Assembly: GCF_022662105.1 (NCBI RefSeq)
Contig: NZ_JAKMCP010000004.1
Coordinates: forward strand, 186,001-250,000
Length of the DNA stretch: 64,000 nt
Direction of reading: 5' to 3'
DNA from: Aestuariivivens sediminis
GTDB lineage: Bacteria; Bacteroidota; Bacteroidia; Flavobacteriales; Flavobacteriaceae
Shown here piece after piece: positions 51,747 through 61,255 of this stretch; the first letter of the stretch is position 1; the number at the start of each line of letters is the position of its first letter. Both the position numbers and the translations under genes were made by a program. The notes beneath the pieces are model-generated. The model was not told where the DNA came from. It was given only the letters and a program-made list of their open reading frames with translations, and ran no database searches.

Positions 51747-54700
51747 GTGAGTAAATCCCTTATCTCTCATTCCTATTTACAGACTTTGCAATCGCAAAAT
51801 CTTCAAACCCGTATTGCCCAAAACGGACAAAAAATACATTTAAAGGGGCTTGTCGGATCATCATTTTCCTTTGTGGTTTCCAATATCTTTAAAGAGGCTA
51901 AAAAACCATTTTTATTGATTTTTAGCGATAAGGAAGAAGCGGCTCACTACCTGAACGATCTGGAGCAGCTTCTAAACGATAACGATGTACTTTTTTATCC
52001 CGGAAGCTACAGGAGACCATATGAAATTGAGGAGACCGATAACGCCAATGTCTTGTTGCGAGCCGAAGTTTTAAATCGCATAAACTCCCAGAAAAAACCA
52101 GCGCTAATTATTACCTACCCCGATGCCCTTTTTGAAAAAGTGGTTACGAGAAAGGAACTGGAACGAAACACATTACGAGTAAAGGTAGGAGATAAGTTAT
52201 CCCTCGATTTTATTAACGAGGTGCTTTTTGAATACCAATTTAAACGTGTTGATTTTGTAACAGAACCTGGTGAGTTTTCGGTTAGGGGAGGTATTGTTGA
52301 TGTGTTTTCCTTTTCAAACGATGAGCCTTATCGTATTGAGTTTTTCGGCGATGAGGTAGACAGTATAAGAACATTCGACGTAGAAACACAGTTGTCTCTA
52401 AACCAGATAACTAAAATCAATATCATTCCCAACGTAGCCAACAAGTTTTTAGAAGAGAAGCGGCAGAGTTTCCTCAGTTATATTGCTCAGAAAACAATGG
52501 TCTTTATAAAAAATGCCGATCTCTTGTTTTCTAGAATAGATGATTTTTATAATAAAGCAGAGGAAACATTCAGGAGTTTGTCATCAGAAATAACCCATGT
52601 CAAGCCCAGTGAACTGTTTTGTAATTCCAGCGTATTGGAGGAGCAGTTAAAGGATTTTTCAATAATTGAGTTTGGAACCCATGCAAAACTCACCAACCAG
52701 CCTGCAACAGATGATTTGAAAAATGAACTGGAGACCGAAAATCGGAGTCCAACGGAAATCCGTAAGCATGGAGATTCACGCATCATCTTTAACACTTCAC
52801 CCCAACCGTCTTTTAACAAACAATTTGACTTACTCATTGAACATTTAAATGCCAATTTCGATAAAGGCTATCACAATTATATTACCTGCATTAGCGAACA
52901 ACAGGCAAAACGGTTCCATGATATTTTTGATGATGCCCATTTAAATGTTAAACAGTACACAACAGTCATTTTATCATTGCATCAAGGATTTGTGGATCAC
53001 GATAATAAATTGGTCTGCTATACCGATCATGAAATCTTTGAACGCTACCATAAATTTCATATAAAAAATGGGTATGCTAAAAAGCAGGCTATAACCTTAA
53101 AGGAGCTTACCAATCTGAATATTGGCGATTATGTTACCCATATTGACCACGGTATTGGTCGCTTTGGGGGCCTTCAAAAAATTGATGTTGAGGGGAAAAA
53201 ACAGGAGGCCATTAAACTCATTTATGGCGATCGCGATATTTTGTATTTAAGCATCCATTCGCTGCATAAAATCACAAAGTTTAATGGAAAGGATGGAAAA
53301 GCTCCCAAGATTTACAAACTGGGAAGCAATGCCTGGAAGACTCTTAAGCAAAAAACCAAGGCGCGAGTAAAAGATATTGCTTTTAACTTGATAAAACTTT
53401 ATGCCAAGCGAAAAACCGAAAATGGATACAAATACCATCCGGATAGCTATATGCAGCACGAGTTGGAGGCCTCATTTATTTATGAGGATACCCCTGATCA
53501 AAGTACCGCGACGGCAGATATTAAAGCCGACATGGAAAGTGACCGCCCCATGGATAGGTTGGTGTGCGGTGATGTTGGTTTTGGAAAAACTGAAGTTGCT
53601 ATTCGAGCGGCGTTTAAGGCAGTGGATAATGGCAAACAAGTGGCCGTATTGGTGCCTACAACGATATTAGCCTATCAGCATTTTAGAACATTTACCCAGC
53701 GTTTGGAGGACTTTCCTGTTCGTGTCGATTATTTAAACAGATTTAGAACGGCAAAGGAGAAACGCATGACCCTTGAAGGATTGGAAAAGGGGAGTGTTGA
53801 TATTATTATTGGAACGCATCAACTAGTAAATAAAAATGTAACGTTTAAGGACTTAGGGTTACTTATTGTCGATGAAGAACAAAAGTTTGGTGTTGCAGTA
53901 AAGGAAAAATTAAAAACCCTAAAAGACAATGTTGACGTATTGACCTTGACAGCAACCCCTATCCCCAGAACACTTCAGTTTAGTTTAATGGCTGCCCGTG
54001 ATTTATCGGTCATCACCACACCACCTCCAAACCGCTACCCTATTGAAAGCCACGTGATTCGTTTTAATGAAGATACCATCAGGGATGCCATAAGTTATGA
54101 AATCCAAAGAGGGGGTCAGATTTTCTTTATCCATAATCGCATTGAAAACATAAAAGAAGTGGCCGGTTTGTTGCAGCGTTTAGTGCCCGATGCGAAAATA
54201 AGTATTGGACACGGTCAAATGGAAGGTAAAAAATTAGAACAGCTAATGCTGGCCTTCATGAATGGAACCTTTGATGTATTGGTGAGTACAACCATTGTAG
54301 AAAGCGGACTTGACGTCCCCAATGCCAATACCATTTTTATTAACAACGCCAATAATTTTGGGTTGAGTGATCTGCACCAAATGCGTGGTCGCGTTGGGCG
54401 AAGTAACAAAAAGGCATTTTGCTATTTTATAACCCCGGAATATTCTGCTATGACCGACGATGCCAGAAAACGCATTACGGCCTTGGAACAATTTACAGAA
54501 TTAGGGAGCGGATTCAACATTGCCATGAAGGACCTGGAAATACGGGGTGCAGGCGATCTATTGGGAGGAGAACAAAGTGGCTTTATAAATGAAATAGGTT
54601 TCGATACCTATCAGAAAATTTTAAATGAAGCCATAGAAGAACTCAAAGAAAATGAATTTAAAGCGCTGTACCAGGATAACGAAGAAGAAAAAACATATAT

Positions 54701-55166
54701 TAAGGATGTGACCATTGATTCGGATTTCGAGTTACTATTTCCGGATAATTATGTCAATAATATAACTGAACGATTAAATTTATATACACAACTTAATAAT
54801 ATTAAAAACCAAGAAGAATTACATACTTTTGAAACAGCATTAGTAGATCGATTTGGAGCTTTACCACCTCAAGTTATCGATTTGCTGCAAAGTGTACAAA
54901 TAAAGTGGTTGGCGACAAAAATAGGCTTTGAAAAGATAGTCATGAAGAAAGGCAAGCTTATTGGTTATTTTCTGAACGATCAACAGAGTAATTTTTATCA
55001 AAGTAAGGCGTTTACAAAGGTTTTACAGTTTGTACAATCACATCCCAACCTGTGCAGAATGAAGGAAAAAACAACAAGAAATGGATTGCGCTTAATGCTA
55101 TCTTTTGAACATATTAAAACGGTGGAACAGGCCTTAAAGGTGTTACAGCCTATTGTGACGCCATGA
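51747..55166 (+). CDS. mfd: Transcription-repair coupling factor Mfd
   Basis: Mfd removes RNA polymerase stalled at DNA lesions and recruits UvrA. The 1139-residue protein has the N-terminal UvrB-like part, the RNA polymerase-interacting domain (about 455-530, GDYVTHIDHGIGRFGGL), and a RecG-like helicase with Walker A (GDVGFGKTEVA) and DEEQ box (VDEEQKFG). The C-terminal TRCF domain is complete. GTG at 51747 is used, since a TAG stop stands directly before it. The next gene starts 29 bp downstream. Confidence 0.97.
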   Translation: MSKSLISHSYLQTLQSQNLQTRIAQNGQKIHLKGLVGSSFSFVVSNIFKEAKKPFLLIFSDKEEAAHYLNDLEQLLNDNDVLFYPGSYRRPYEIEETDNANVLLRAEVLNRINSQKKPALIITYPDALFEKVVTRKELERNTLRVKVGDKLSLDFINEVLFEYQFKRVDFVTEPGEFSVRGGIVDVFSFSNDEPYRIEFFGDEVDSIRTFDVETQLSLNQITKINIIPNVANKFLEEKRQSFLSYIAQKTMVFIKNADLLFSRIDDFYNKAEETFRSLSSEITHVKPSELFCNSSVLEEQLKDFSIIEFGTHAKLTNQPATDDLKNELETENRSPTEIRKHGDSRIIFNTSPQPSFNKQFDLLIEHLNANFDKGYHNYITCISEQQAKRFHDIFDDAHLNVKQYTTVILSLHQGFVDHDNKLVCYTDHEIFERYHKFHIKNGYAKKQAITLKELTNLNIGDYVTHIDHGIGRFGGLQKIDVEGKKQEAIKLIYGDRDILYLSIHSLHKITKFNGKDGKAPKIYKLGSNAWKTLKQKTKARVKDIAFNLIKLYAKRKTENGYKYHPDSYMQHELEASFIYEDTPDQSTATADIKADMESDRPMDRLVCGDVGFGKTEVAIRAAFKAVDNGKQVAVLVPTTILAYQHFRTFTQRLEDFPVRVDYLNRFRTAKEKRMTLEGLEKGSVDIIIGTHQLVNKNVTFKDLGLLIVDEEQKFGVAVKEKLKTLKDNVDVLTLTATPIPRTLQFSLMAARDLSVITTPPPNRYPIESHVIRFNEDTIRDAISYEIQRGGQIFFIHNRIENIKEVAGLLQRLVPDAKISIGHGQMEGKKLEQLMLAFMNGTFDVLVSTTIVESGLDVPNANTIFINNANNFGLSDLHQMRGRVGRSNKKAFCYFITPEYSAMTDDARKRITALEQFTELGSGFNIAMKDLEIRGAGDLLGGEQSGFINEIGFDTYQKILNEAIEELKENEFKALYQDNEEEKTYIKDVTIDSDFELLFPDNYVNNITERLNLYTQLNNIKNQEELHTFETALVDRFGALPPQVIDLLQSVQIKWLATKIGFEKIVMKKGKLIGYFLNDQQSNFYQSKAFTKVLQFVQSHPNLCRMKEKTTRNGLRLMLSFEHIKTVEQALKVLQPIVTP

Positions 55167-55194
55167 TTTTTTTAAAATTTAATATCATATAAAA

Positions 55195-56523
55195 TTGAAA
55201 CGTTTAATTGCCATAGTGTTTGTATTACCCAGCTTGCTATTAGCTCAGCATACAATAAATGGGGTCTTTTCACCGGCCAAGGATTATAAGGTAGTATTGT
55301 TATACAAAGCCACTCCCACCATGTCAAAGTATATTAAAAATGCAGAGATAAAAAATGATGGCAGCTTTCAGTTTCAGCTGGATTCAACATTAACCAAAGG
55401 CATATATAAAATTGTTTATGCCATTCCTCAGGAAGATTACAATTTTGATGTTATTTATAATGGAAAAGAAGACATAGAACTCGATTTTAACCCGGAGAGA
55501 GGGGTGGTATTTTTAAAATCCTTTGAGAATAAATTGTTGTCCTCCTATTCCAAAAGCATGTCTAAGGTCACGCAAAGTATTAGAAACTTCTACAGCAAGG
55601 AAAGTCCCGATACAACAGCTTTGAAAACTATTTTTAAGATACAAAGAGAAACCCAGAACAGTTTTGAAAATGCGGCTAAAGGGACCATTGTATTAGAATT
55701 CATTAAAGCGAATAAACCCTATATTCCAAAAACCTTTGTGACCGCCGAGGTATACCTGGAGGGGTTGAAGACACACTATTTCGATTCCATGGATTTTAAT
55801 AATAAGACCCTTCAAAGTTCGAATCTTTTGGAAGAGAAAATGTTGAATTATGTCTTTGGAGTAACATCGAAAACGAAGGATGAAATTACTAATTACAAGG
55901 ACAATATTGATGCTTTTTGTATGGCTATGAAGTCTACTTCACCTGAAGTCAAACGTATTCTGCTTGTGGATTTATGGCAACAAATGGCAGATTTAGGTAA
56001 AGAAGAAGTGGCCAATTATATTTCAGAAACCTATTTAATGGACATAGCGGTATCCCTGAATGACCAAAAGCTATTGCACAAGCTCATTCTTTACAAGGAC
56101 CTCTCTATGGGTAATGAAGCGCCGGACTTTTCATTTCAAATTGTTGAGAATGGAAAGACAAAAACCCGGAAATTAAGTGAATTAAAGGGATATAAGAATT
56201 ACATTATTGTCTTTTGGAGTACGACCTGCACTCATTGTTTGGACGAAATTCCTCAATTGTATGCCTATTATAAAACTCTTGCTTCGGGCAGTACGCAAAT
56301 TATTGCCATAGCTCTGGAAGAAGAAGAATCTCAATGGAAAGCGTTAAAATTAAATTATCCGGAATTTATTCATGTTTATGGAAAAGGAAAATGGGATAAT
56401 GACATTGTTGGGCGTTATGCTGTTGTATCAACACCTACTTATTATATTCTGGACACCAATAAGCATATTATTTCCAAACCGGAAGATGTAGATGCTTTAA
56501 AAGAATGGTTTGGGAAAAAGTAG
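55195..56523 (+). CDS. Secreted TlpA-like thioredoxin with DUF4369-like N-terminal part
   Basis: This 442-residue periplasmic protein has a signal peptide (1-17, LLLAQ), an N-terminal beta-rich region resembling DUF4369 (about 19-110), a helical middle, and a C-terminal thioredoxin/TlpA domain (about 305-442) with active site CTHC. It would reduce or exchange disulfides in the periplasm. A TTG start is required: an in-frame TAA lies at 55180-55182 and no ATG occurs before the signal peptide. It follows mfd by 29 bp, probably in the same transcript. Confidence 0.88.
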   Translation: MKRLIAIVFVLPSLLLAQHTINGVFSPAKDYKVVLLYKATPTMSKYIKNAEIKNDGSFQFQLDSTLTKGIYKIVYAIPQEDYNFDVIYNGKEDIELDFNPERGVVFLKSFENKLLSSYSKSMSKVTQSIRNFYSKESPDTTALKTIFKIQRETQNSFENAAKGTIVLEFIKANKPYIPKTFVTAEVYLEGLKTHYFDSMDFNNKTLQSSNLLEEKMLNYVFGVTSKTKDEITNYKDNIDAFCMAMKSTSPEVKRILLVDLWQQMADLGKEEVANYISETYLMDIAVSLNDQKLLHKLILYKDLSMGNEAPDFSFQIVENGKTKTRKLSELKGYKNYIIVFWSTTCTHCLDEIPQLYAYYKTLASGSTQIIAIALEEEESQWKALKLNYPEFIHVYGKGKWDNDIVGRYAVVSTPTYYILDTNKHIISKPEDVDALKEWFGKK

Positions 56524-56542
56524 TTGAGAGGAAGCCTCTCAA
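56524..56542. terminator. Hairpin at the end of the TlpA-like gene
   Basis: TTGAGAGG and CCTCTCAA form a perfect 8-bp stem with a 3-nt loop immediately after the stop codon. No strong T run follows, so it may be a weak terminator or 3' stabiliser between convergent genes. Confidence 0.5.
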
Positions 56543-56574
56543 TCTTGTGAACGGTGCCATAAACACCTGAAACG

Positions 56575-56934
56575 TCAAAAATGATAAAAGGCGTCTTCCA
56601 GATGTACGATATCGAAGGACTTGTCTGTTCCAACAATGGCAATAATATCAAAGCGAACCTCCACATCTAAATGATTTGCATTAACGTATTCATCAACAGC
56701 TTTCACCAAATTTTTAATTTGTTTGGGTTTAACAAAATCCTGGGGGTTACCAAAGTCGGCCGTAGATCGGGTTTTAACTTCAACAACAGCGAGGATATCC
56801 TTAAATAGAGCCATAATATCGACTTCAGCTTTATCGAAACGGTAGTTGCGTTCAAGAATAGTGTAGCCTTTTTTAATCAGAAAATCAATAGCAAGCTGTT
56901 CGCCTTTTTGACCAAGTTGGTTGTGATGGGCCAT
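56575..56934 (-). CDS. YraN family protein (UPF0102, endonuclease-like fold)
   Basis: This 119-residue protein belongs to UPF0102. The family block GQKGEQLAIDFLIKKGYTILERNYR and the PD-(D/E)xK-type residues EVDIMALFKDILAVVEVKTR are intact, suggesting nuclease chemistry. Its biological role is not known. The start at 56934 (MAHHNQLG) fits the family length; an upstream ATG adds 14 residues. It converges with the TlpA-like gene. Confidence 0.9.
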   Translation of the reverse strand: MAHHNQLGQKGEQLAIDFLIKKGYTILERNYRFDKAEVDIMALFKDILAVVEVKTRSTADFGNPQDFVKPKQIKNLVKAVDEYVNANHLDVEVRFDIIAIVGTDKSFDIVHLEDAFYHF

Positions 56935-57064
56935 AGGGTGTGTGATCTTTTTCAAGGATTCCCAGTCCGAATTCATATATGGATGACTGAAGAATCTAAT
57001 TTTAATTCAATTAAGATACTAAAATATGGATTCTTGGTTACATGGGATGTCCCTCTTAAGGGCA

Positions 57065-58225
57065 TTAGCCCCTAAATAAGAAGAAATCGTCTTTCATGTG
57101 TTCAATTTGGGCATCTTCATTGGTTATGATATAGTCGATCGCCTGGGTAGTAAAATCGTTCCCTTTATCGGTTAGTGACACAATATGGTTGTCAATTGCT
57201 ATCATATTGTTTTTTAGAGCCAAGTCCAACACCGTTTTACTGCGTACTTTTTGCCAGTTTATATGCTCATTTAAGTGATTAACATGACGCTCAGCTTTTT
57301 CATCATGATTTTTTAAATGGAGTAGAAAGGTTAGTAATGACACTTCGGTACGTTGTTGTTTTTCACGGTATAAAACGGCTATAACCCCTCGATTGGGGGC
57401 AAACAAATACACGATGAGAAACAGAAAGCCAAGCATTGTTGTTATGGAACCGGCAATTGAGGCATCTAATCCATGTGCAAGCCAATAGCCGGAGATGGCA
57501 CTAAAGACGCCAAAACATATCGCGTATACCAGCATACGTTTTAAGTTGTTGGTCAATAAATATGCAGTGGCTGCCGGTGCAATCATTAAGGCAACGACTA
57601 AAATAGCTCCCACCGCGTCGAAAGCCCCTACTGTAGTTACCGACGATACCGTCATTAACCCATAATGTATGACTGCCGGCGAAAACCCCAGAGATGCGGC
57701 CAGACCCATGTCGAAGGTACTCACTTTTAGTTCTTTGAAAAAGGCAAATAAAAGGCCTAAGGTAGTTAATAATATTCCTCCTATAATCCAAAGTGATTTT
57801 GGACCAATATCGACGCCATTAATAATCAATCTGTCAAAAGGGGCAAAGGCCAGTTCACCCAAAAGAACAGCATCGACGTCTAAGTGAACATCATTGGCAT
57901 GTTTGGCAATTAAAATAACCCCAATACTGAATAGTATTGGAAAGACCAGACCAATAGCGGTATCTTCTTTAACCAAACCCGTTTTTTGGATGTACTCTAC
58001 GAGAATAACCGTTATGATACCTGTAATGGCGGCCAGGAGGATAAGCAGTGGGGAGTTTAAATCCTGGGTAATAAAAAATCCGATAACAATTCCCGGTAAT
58101 ATAGAATGGCTGATGGCATCGCTAATCATGGCCATTTTACGGAGTACTAAAAAGGTGCCCGGAATGGCACAAGCGATGGCAACCAAACTTGCAATAATTT
58201 GTATTTCTAATTGGGCATTACTCAT
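57065..58225 (-). CDS. Metal ABC transporter permease with C-terminal winged-helix-like tail (TroD/MntB-like)
   Basis: This 386-residue permease (ABC-3 family, for Mn/Zn) has about eight membrane helices in residues 1-280. A cytoplasmic tail of about 100 residues (290-386) is predicted to form a helix bundle and a winged-helix-like part, with the recognition-helix-and-wing pattern VRSKTVLDLALKNNMI then HIVSLTDKG. ABC-3 permeases normally end soon after the last helix, so the tail is an added domain. It overlaps the other permease gene by 8 bp. Confidence 0.88.
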   Translation of the reverse strand: MSNAQLEIQIIASLVAIACAIPGTFLVLRKMAMISDAISHSILPGIVIGFFITQDLNSPLLILLAAITGIITVILVEYIQKTGLVKEDTAIGLVFPILFSIGVILIAKHANDVHLDVDAVLLGELAFAPFDRLIINGVDIGPKSLWIIGGILLTTLGLLFAFFKELKVSTFDMGLAASLGFSPAVIHYGLMTVSSVTTVGAFDAVGAILVVALMIAPAATAYLLTNNLKRMLVYAICFGVFSAISGYWLAHGLDASIAGSITTMLGFLFLIVYLFAPNRGVIAVLYREKQQRTEVSLLTFLLHLKNHDEKAERHVNHLNEHINWQKVRSKTVLDLALKNNMIAIDNHIVSLTDKGNDFTTQAIDYIITNEDAQIEHMKDDFFLFRG

Positions 58226-59345
58226 CGTTCTTAGTTTGCTGATTATATAAATTGGAAGCAGTTTTATAGCCTTCTTCTGTTAAACTCCACAGACTTCCAT
58301 CCAGGTTCACATAATTTTTTTTCACTAACTTTTGAAGGGTTCCCCTGGTATAGCCTTGAAAGTTATTTAGGATTTTTATCGCATGCGGGTGTGCTATGTC
58401 TTCGTGTGTTTTCGCAATGTTATACATAAACGACAGTGTTTTGTGCAATTGGAGATCCCGCCTGTTTTTGATAAACCGAATTTGTTTAAATAATAAGCCT
58501 CTGCTTGGTGAAAACACAAAGGAAATCAAAACAAAAATGCCGGCAATAATAACGATAACAGGACCTGTAGAGAGGTTATTTTGACTGGCGCTAATGGCCG
58601 TACCTACAACACCTGACAGGGCTCCAAAAAAGGAAGCGATAATGACCATATAACCCAGACTATTGGTCCATTGCCGAGCTCCGGCAGCAGGGGCCAATAA
58701 CATGGCACTCATTAGAACAACACCTACAGTTTGTAAGCCTAATACAATAGCCACTACAATAAATGTGGTTATTAAAATATCAATAAATTTAGTATTAAAG
58801 CCCAATGTTTTGGTGTAATCGGCATCGAATAACAGGATTTTAAATTCTTTCCAGAACAGTAGCAATACAACCAAACAAATACCAGTTACCCAGGTCATCA
58901 TCCATACGTCACTTTCGATCAATGTGGCGGCTTGTCCAAATAAATATTTGTCGAGTCCCGCTTGATTGGCGTTGGGTTGTTTCTGAATAAAGGTAAGCAA
59001 GAGCATGCCCAACCCAAAAAACAAGGATAGAATGAGCCCTAATGCCGTGTCGGATTTTAAATGGGTTTTTTTAACGATGCTCCTGATCCAAAAGGTACCG
59101 ATAAGCCCGCTTACCAAAGCCCCAAGAAGCAGCACATTACCGTCTTTTGTACCTGTAATTAGAAAGGCAATGGCAATACCGGGTAATGCTGCATGTGAAA
59201 TGGCATCCCCTAGAAGACTTTGTTTGCGCAACACAGCGAAACTCCCCAACATACCAGTGACGGCTCCCAGCACAGCTGTGCCCAGGGTAATGGTTCGTAA
59301 GGTATAGTCACTAAAAACAAGTCTTATGTATTCTGTAATATCCAT
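58218..59345 (-). CDS. Metal ABC transporter permease with C-terminal winged-helix-like tail (TroC-like)
   Basis: This 375-residue ABC-3 permease has about eight or nine membrane helices (residues 1-280), including the conserved DAISHAALPGIAIAF block, and forms a heterodimer channel with its neighbour. A cytoplasmic tail (about 295-375) reads like a DtxR-type winged helix: HKTLSFMYNIAK, YTRGTLQKLVKKNYV, SLWSLTEEGYKTA. The tail could sense metal or DNA, or only contact the ATPase. It overlaps the next permease gene by 8 bp. The 188-bp gap before it, to the ATPase gene, holds no clear feature. Confidence 0.88.
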   Translation of the reverse strand: MDITEYIRLVFSDYTLRTITLGTAVLGAVTGMLGSFAVLRKQSLLGDAISHAALPGIAIAFLITGTKDGNVLLLGALVSGLIGTFWIRSIVKKTHLKSDTALGLILSLFFGLGMLLLTFIQKQPNANQAGLDKYLFGQAATLIESDVWMMTWVTGICLVVLLLFWKEFKILLFDADYTKTLGFNTKFIDILITTFIVVAIVLGLQTVGVVLMSAMLLAPAAGARQWTNSLGYMVIIASFFGALSGVVGTAISASQNNLSTGPVIVIIAGIFVLISFVFSPSRGLLFKQIRFIKNRRDLQLHKTLSFMYNIAKTHEDIAHPHAIKILNNFQGYTRGTLQKLVKKNYVNLDGSLWSLTEEGYKTASNLYNQQTKNDE

Positions 59346-59533
59346 GTTCTATATCCTTATAATAAATCGGGCCCTGTTGCTGAGATGCTTTCCACGCCTC
59401 GGTTTTTATATTGTTGATCCGAATAATACATCACTGATTATGTGACCCTTTATGGTCCAAGTCAGGTTGACGTCTATTGTGGTTTTTGGTTCTCATCATT
59501 ACATGACCGTGTAACGGGTAACGGTTTACGGGG

Positions 59534-60271
59534 CTACTCCTGTATACTGACCTTATAGTTTATACCATAGGTTTTCGTTAAATTGTCGTCATTAAAAATG
59601 TCCTTTACCGGTCCGGTGGCGATCTTTTTCACATTTAAAAAAGTGACCCAATCGAAATACTCAGGGACGGTTTGCAAATCGTGGTGCACCACTACCACCG
59701 TTTTATTCGCTTTCCGCAATTCTTTTAAAATATTGATTATGGCAATTTCCGTCGTGGCATCAACACCTTGGAACGGTTCATCCATAAAATAGATAGCGGC
59801 ATTTTGCACTAAAGCCCGAGCCAAAAATATACGCTGTTGCTGTCCTCCCGATAATTGACTAATCTGCCTATTTTTAAACGGCAACATCCCCACTTTTTCC
59901 AGGGCTTCAAGTGCCGCTTTCTTTTCTTTTTGCCCGGGGCGTTTTATCCATCCCAGACTTCCGTAGGTACCCATCATAACCACGTCAAGAGCCGTTGTTG
60001 GGAAATCCCAATCTACACTTCCTTTCTGGGGTACATATGCCACAAGAGCGCGTTGTTTATCATAGGGTTTTCCATAAATGCTAACACTTCCCGCAATGGG
60101 GTTTAGTATCCCTAAAATGGATTTAATAAGCGTTGATTTACCTGCTCCATTGGGTCCGACAATAGCCATCAATACCCCTTCGGGGATTTCCAAGTCAATG
60201 TCCCAAAGCACAGGTTTGTAGTTATAAGCTACCGTTAAATCATCTACTTGTACGGCAATTTTATGATTCAT
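59534..60271 (-). CDS. Metal ABC transporter ATP-binding protein
   Basis: This ATPase of about 245 residues powers manganese/zinc import through the neighbouring permeases. Walker A (GPNGAGKST), the signature LSGGQQQR, Walker B (AIYFMDEPF) and the switch His (VVVVHHDL) are present. The second ATG is taken as start because of the A-rich stretch before it; an ATG at 60292 would add seven residues. It stands between the binding-protein gene (78 bp) and the permeases. Confidence 0.93.
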   Translation of the reverse strand: MNHKIAVQVDDLTVAYNYKPVLWDIDLEIPEGVLMAIVGPNGAGKSTLIKSILGILNPIAGSVSIYGKPYDKQRALVAYVPQKGSVDWDFPTTALDVVMMGTYGSLGWIKRPGQKEKKAALEALEKVGMLPFKNRQISQLSGGQQQRIFLARALVQNAAIYFMDEPFQGVDATTEIAIINILKELRKANKTVVVVHHDLQTVPEYFDWVTFLNVKKIATGPVKDIFNDDNLTKTYGINYKVSIQE

Positions 60272-60349
60272 TTTTTTTGCATCGCTGCTCATGCAGAGCT
60301 TTTTTTAGTTAAAAGATGATCAGAATCTGTTCAATGACCTAAGGCCATT

Positions 60350-61255
60350 TTATTGGAGCGCCTTTACAATAGTACTCACATTATATTCAAACATACCAAT
60401 ATAGGTGCCTTCACGCGTTCCTCGGTCTCCTAGGGCATCCGAATATAAGGTGCCTCCAATACCCACTTGATGTCCTTTAGATTGAACAGCAGCCTGCAAG
60501 GCTTCAATAGTACGCCTGGGCACGGAGCTCTCCACAAAAATAGCTTTTACTTGATGTTCAATGATAAAAGCTGCCAGGTTTTGCACATCCTGAACCCCTG
60601 CTTCTGTTGCTGTGGAAAGTCCTTGAAGGCCTACCACTTCAAAATCGAAGGATTTACCAAAATAGTTAAAGGCATCGTGTGCAGTGACTAAAATACGCTT
60701 TTCCTTAGGTAAGGTCTCTATGGTGCTTATTAACTTCGCTTTTAAGACCTCCAGTTGGCTGATGTAACTTTGGCCATTAGTTTGAAAGACGTCCTTTTGT
60801 TCCGGTATGGCTTCAGAGAGGGTTTTAACCACAAATTGAGTGGCTTGTTTCCAATAGTCTATATTGAACCATATATGGGGGTCATAATTAGAAGCAAAAT
60901 ATTCAGAACCAATTAATGTGCTTTGGTCCAAAGCGTCAGAAATCGCCACGGTTTTTTGGGTTTTCATTTTTTCAAAAACCTCAACGAGTTTGCCTTCCAA
61001 GTGCAATCCATTGTAAAAAATAATATCGGCGTTAGATAGTTTTGCCACATCTCCTTCGCTCGCTTTGTATAAATGTGGGTCTACACCACTGCCCATTAAA
61101 CCTTGTATTTCTATGAGGTCACCACCAATGTTTGAAACCAGATCGGTAATCATGGTGGTTGTGGTAACAACATGTAATTTGGAGTTGGTTTTTTTGTTGT
61201 TTTTACAGCTAAATAAGGCTATGGTTATGGCTAATGCTAAAATAATGTTTTTCAT
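60350..61255 (-). CDS. Metal-binding lipoprotein of a Mn/Zn ABC transporter (TroA-like)
   Basis: This 301-residue cluster A-I solute-binding protein delivers a divalent metal to the ABC permease. A signal peptide ends in a lipobox (ALFSC, Cys17). Predicted metal ligands are His61 (DPHLY), His127 (DPHIWF), His193 (TAHDAF) and Asp273 (YSDALG), the His3-Asp set of TroA. The His-rich loop of zinc-specific ZnuA is absent. Manganese and zinc are both possible; the DtxR/MntR-type regulator in the operon favours manganese. It overlaps the barrel gene by 4 bp. Confidence 0.92.
   Translation of the reverse strand: MKNIILALAITIALFSCKNNKKTNSKLHVVTTTTMITDLVSNIGGDLIEIQGLMGSGVDPHLYKASEGDVAKLSNADIIFYNGLHLEGKLVEVFEKMKTQKTVAISDALDQSTLIGSEYFASNYDPHIWFNIDYWKQATQFVVKTLSEAIPEQKDVFQTNGQSYISQLEVLKAKLISTIETLPKEKRILVTAHDAFNYFGKSFDFEVVGLQGLSTATEAGVQDVQNLAAFIIEHQVKAIFVESSVPRRTIEALQAAVQSKGHQVGIGGTLYSDALGDRGTREGTYIGMFEYNVSTIVKALQ

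Noticed and set aside
59346-59533. 188-bp gap between the metal ATPase gene and first permease as a possible second promoter or riboswitch
   Set aside because: Only weak GTTAC-type short repeats were seen; no -7 box at a sensible distance and no stable stem, so nothing is called.
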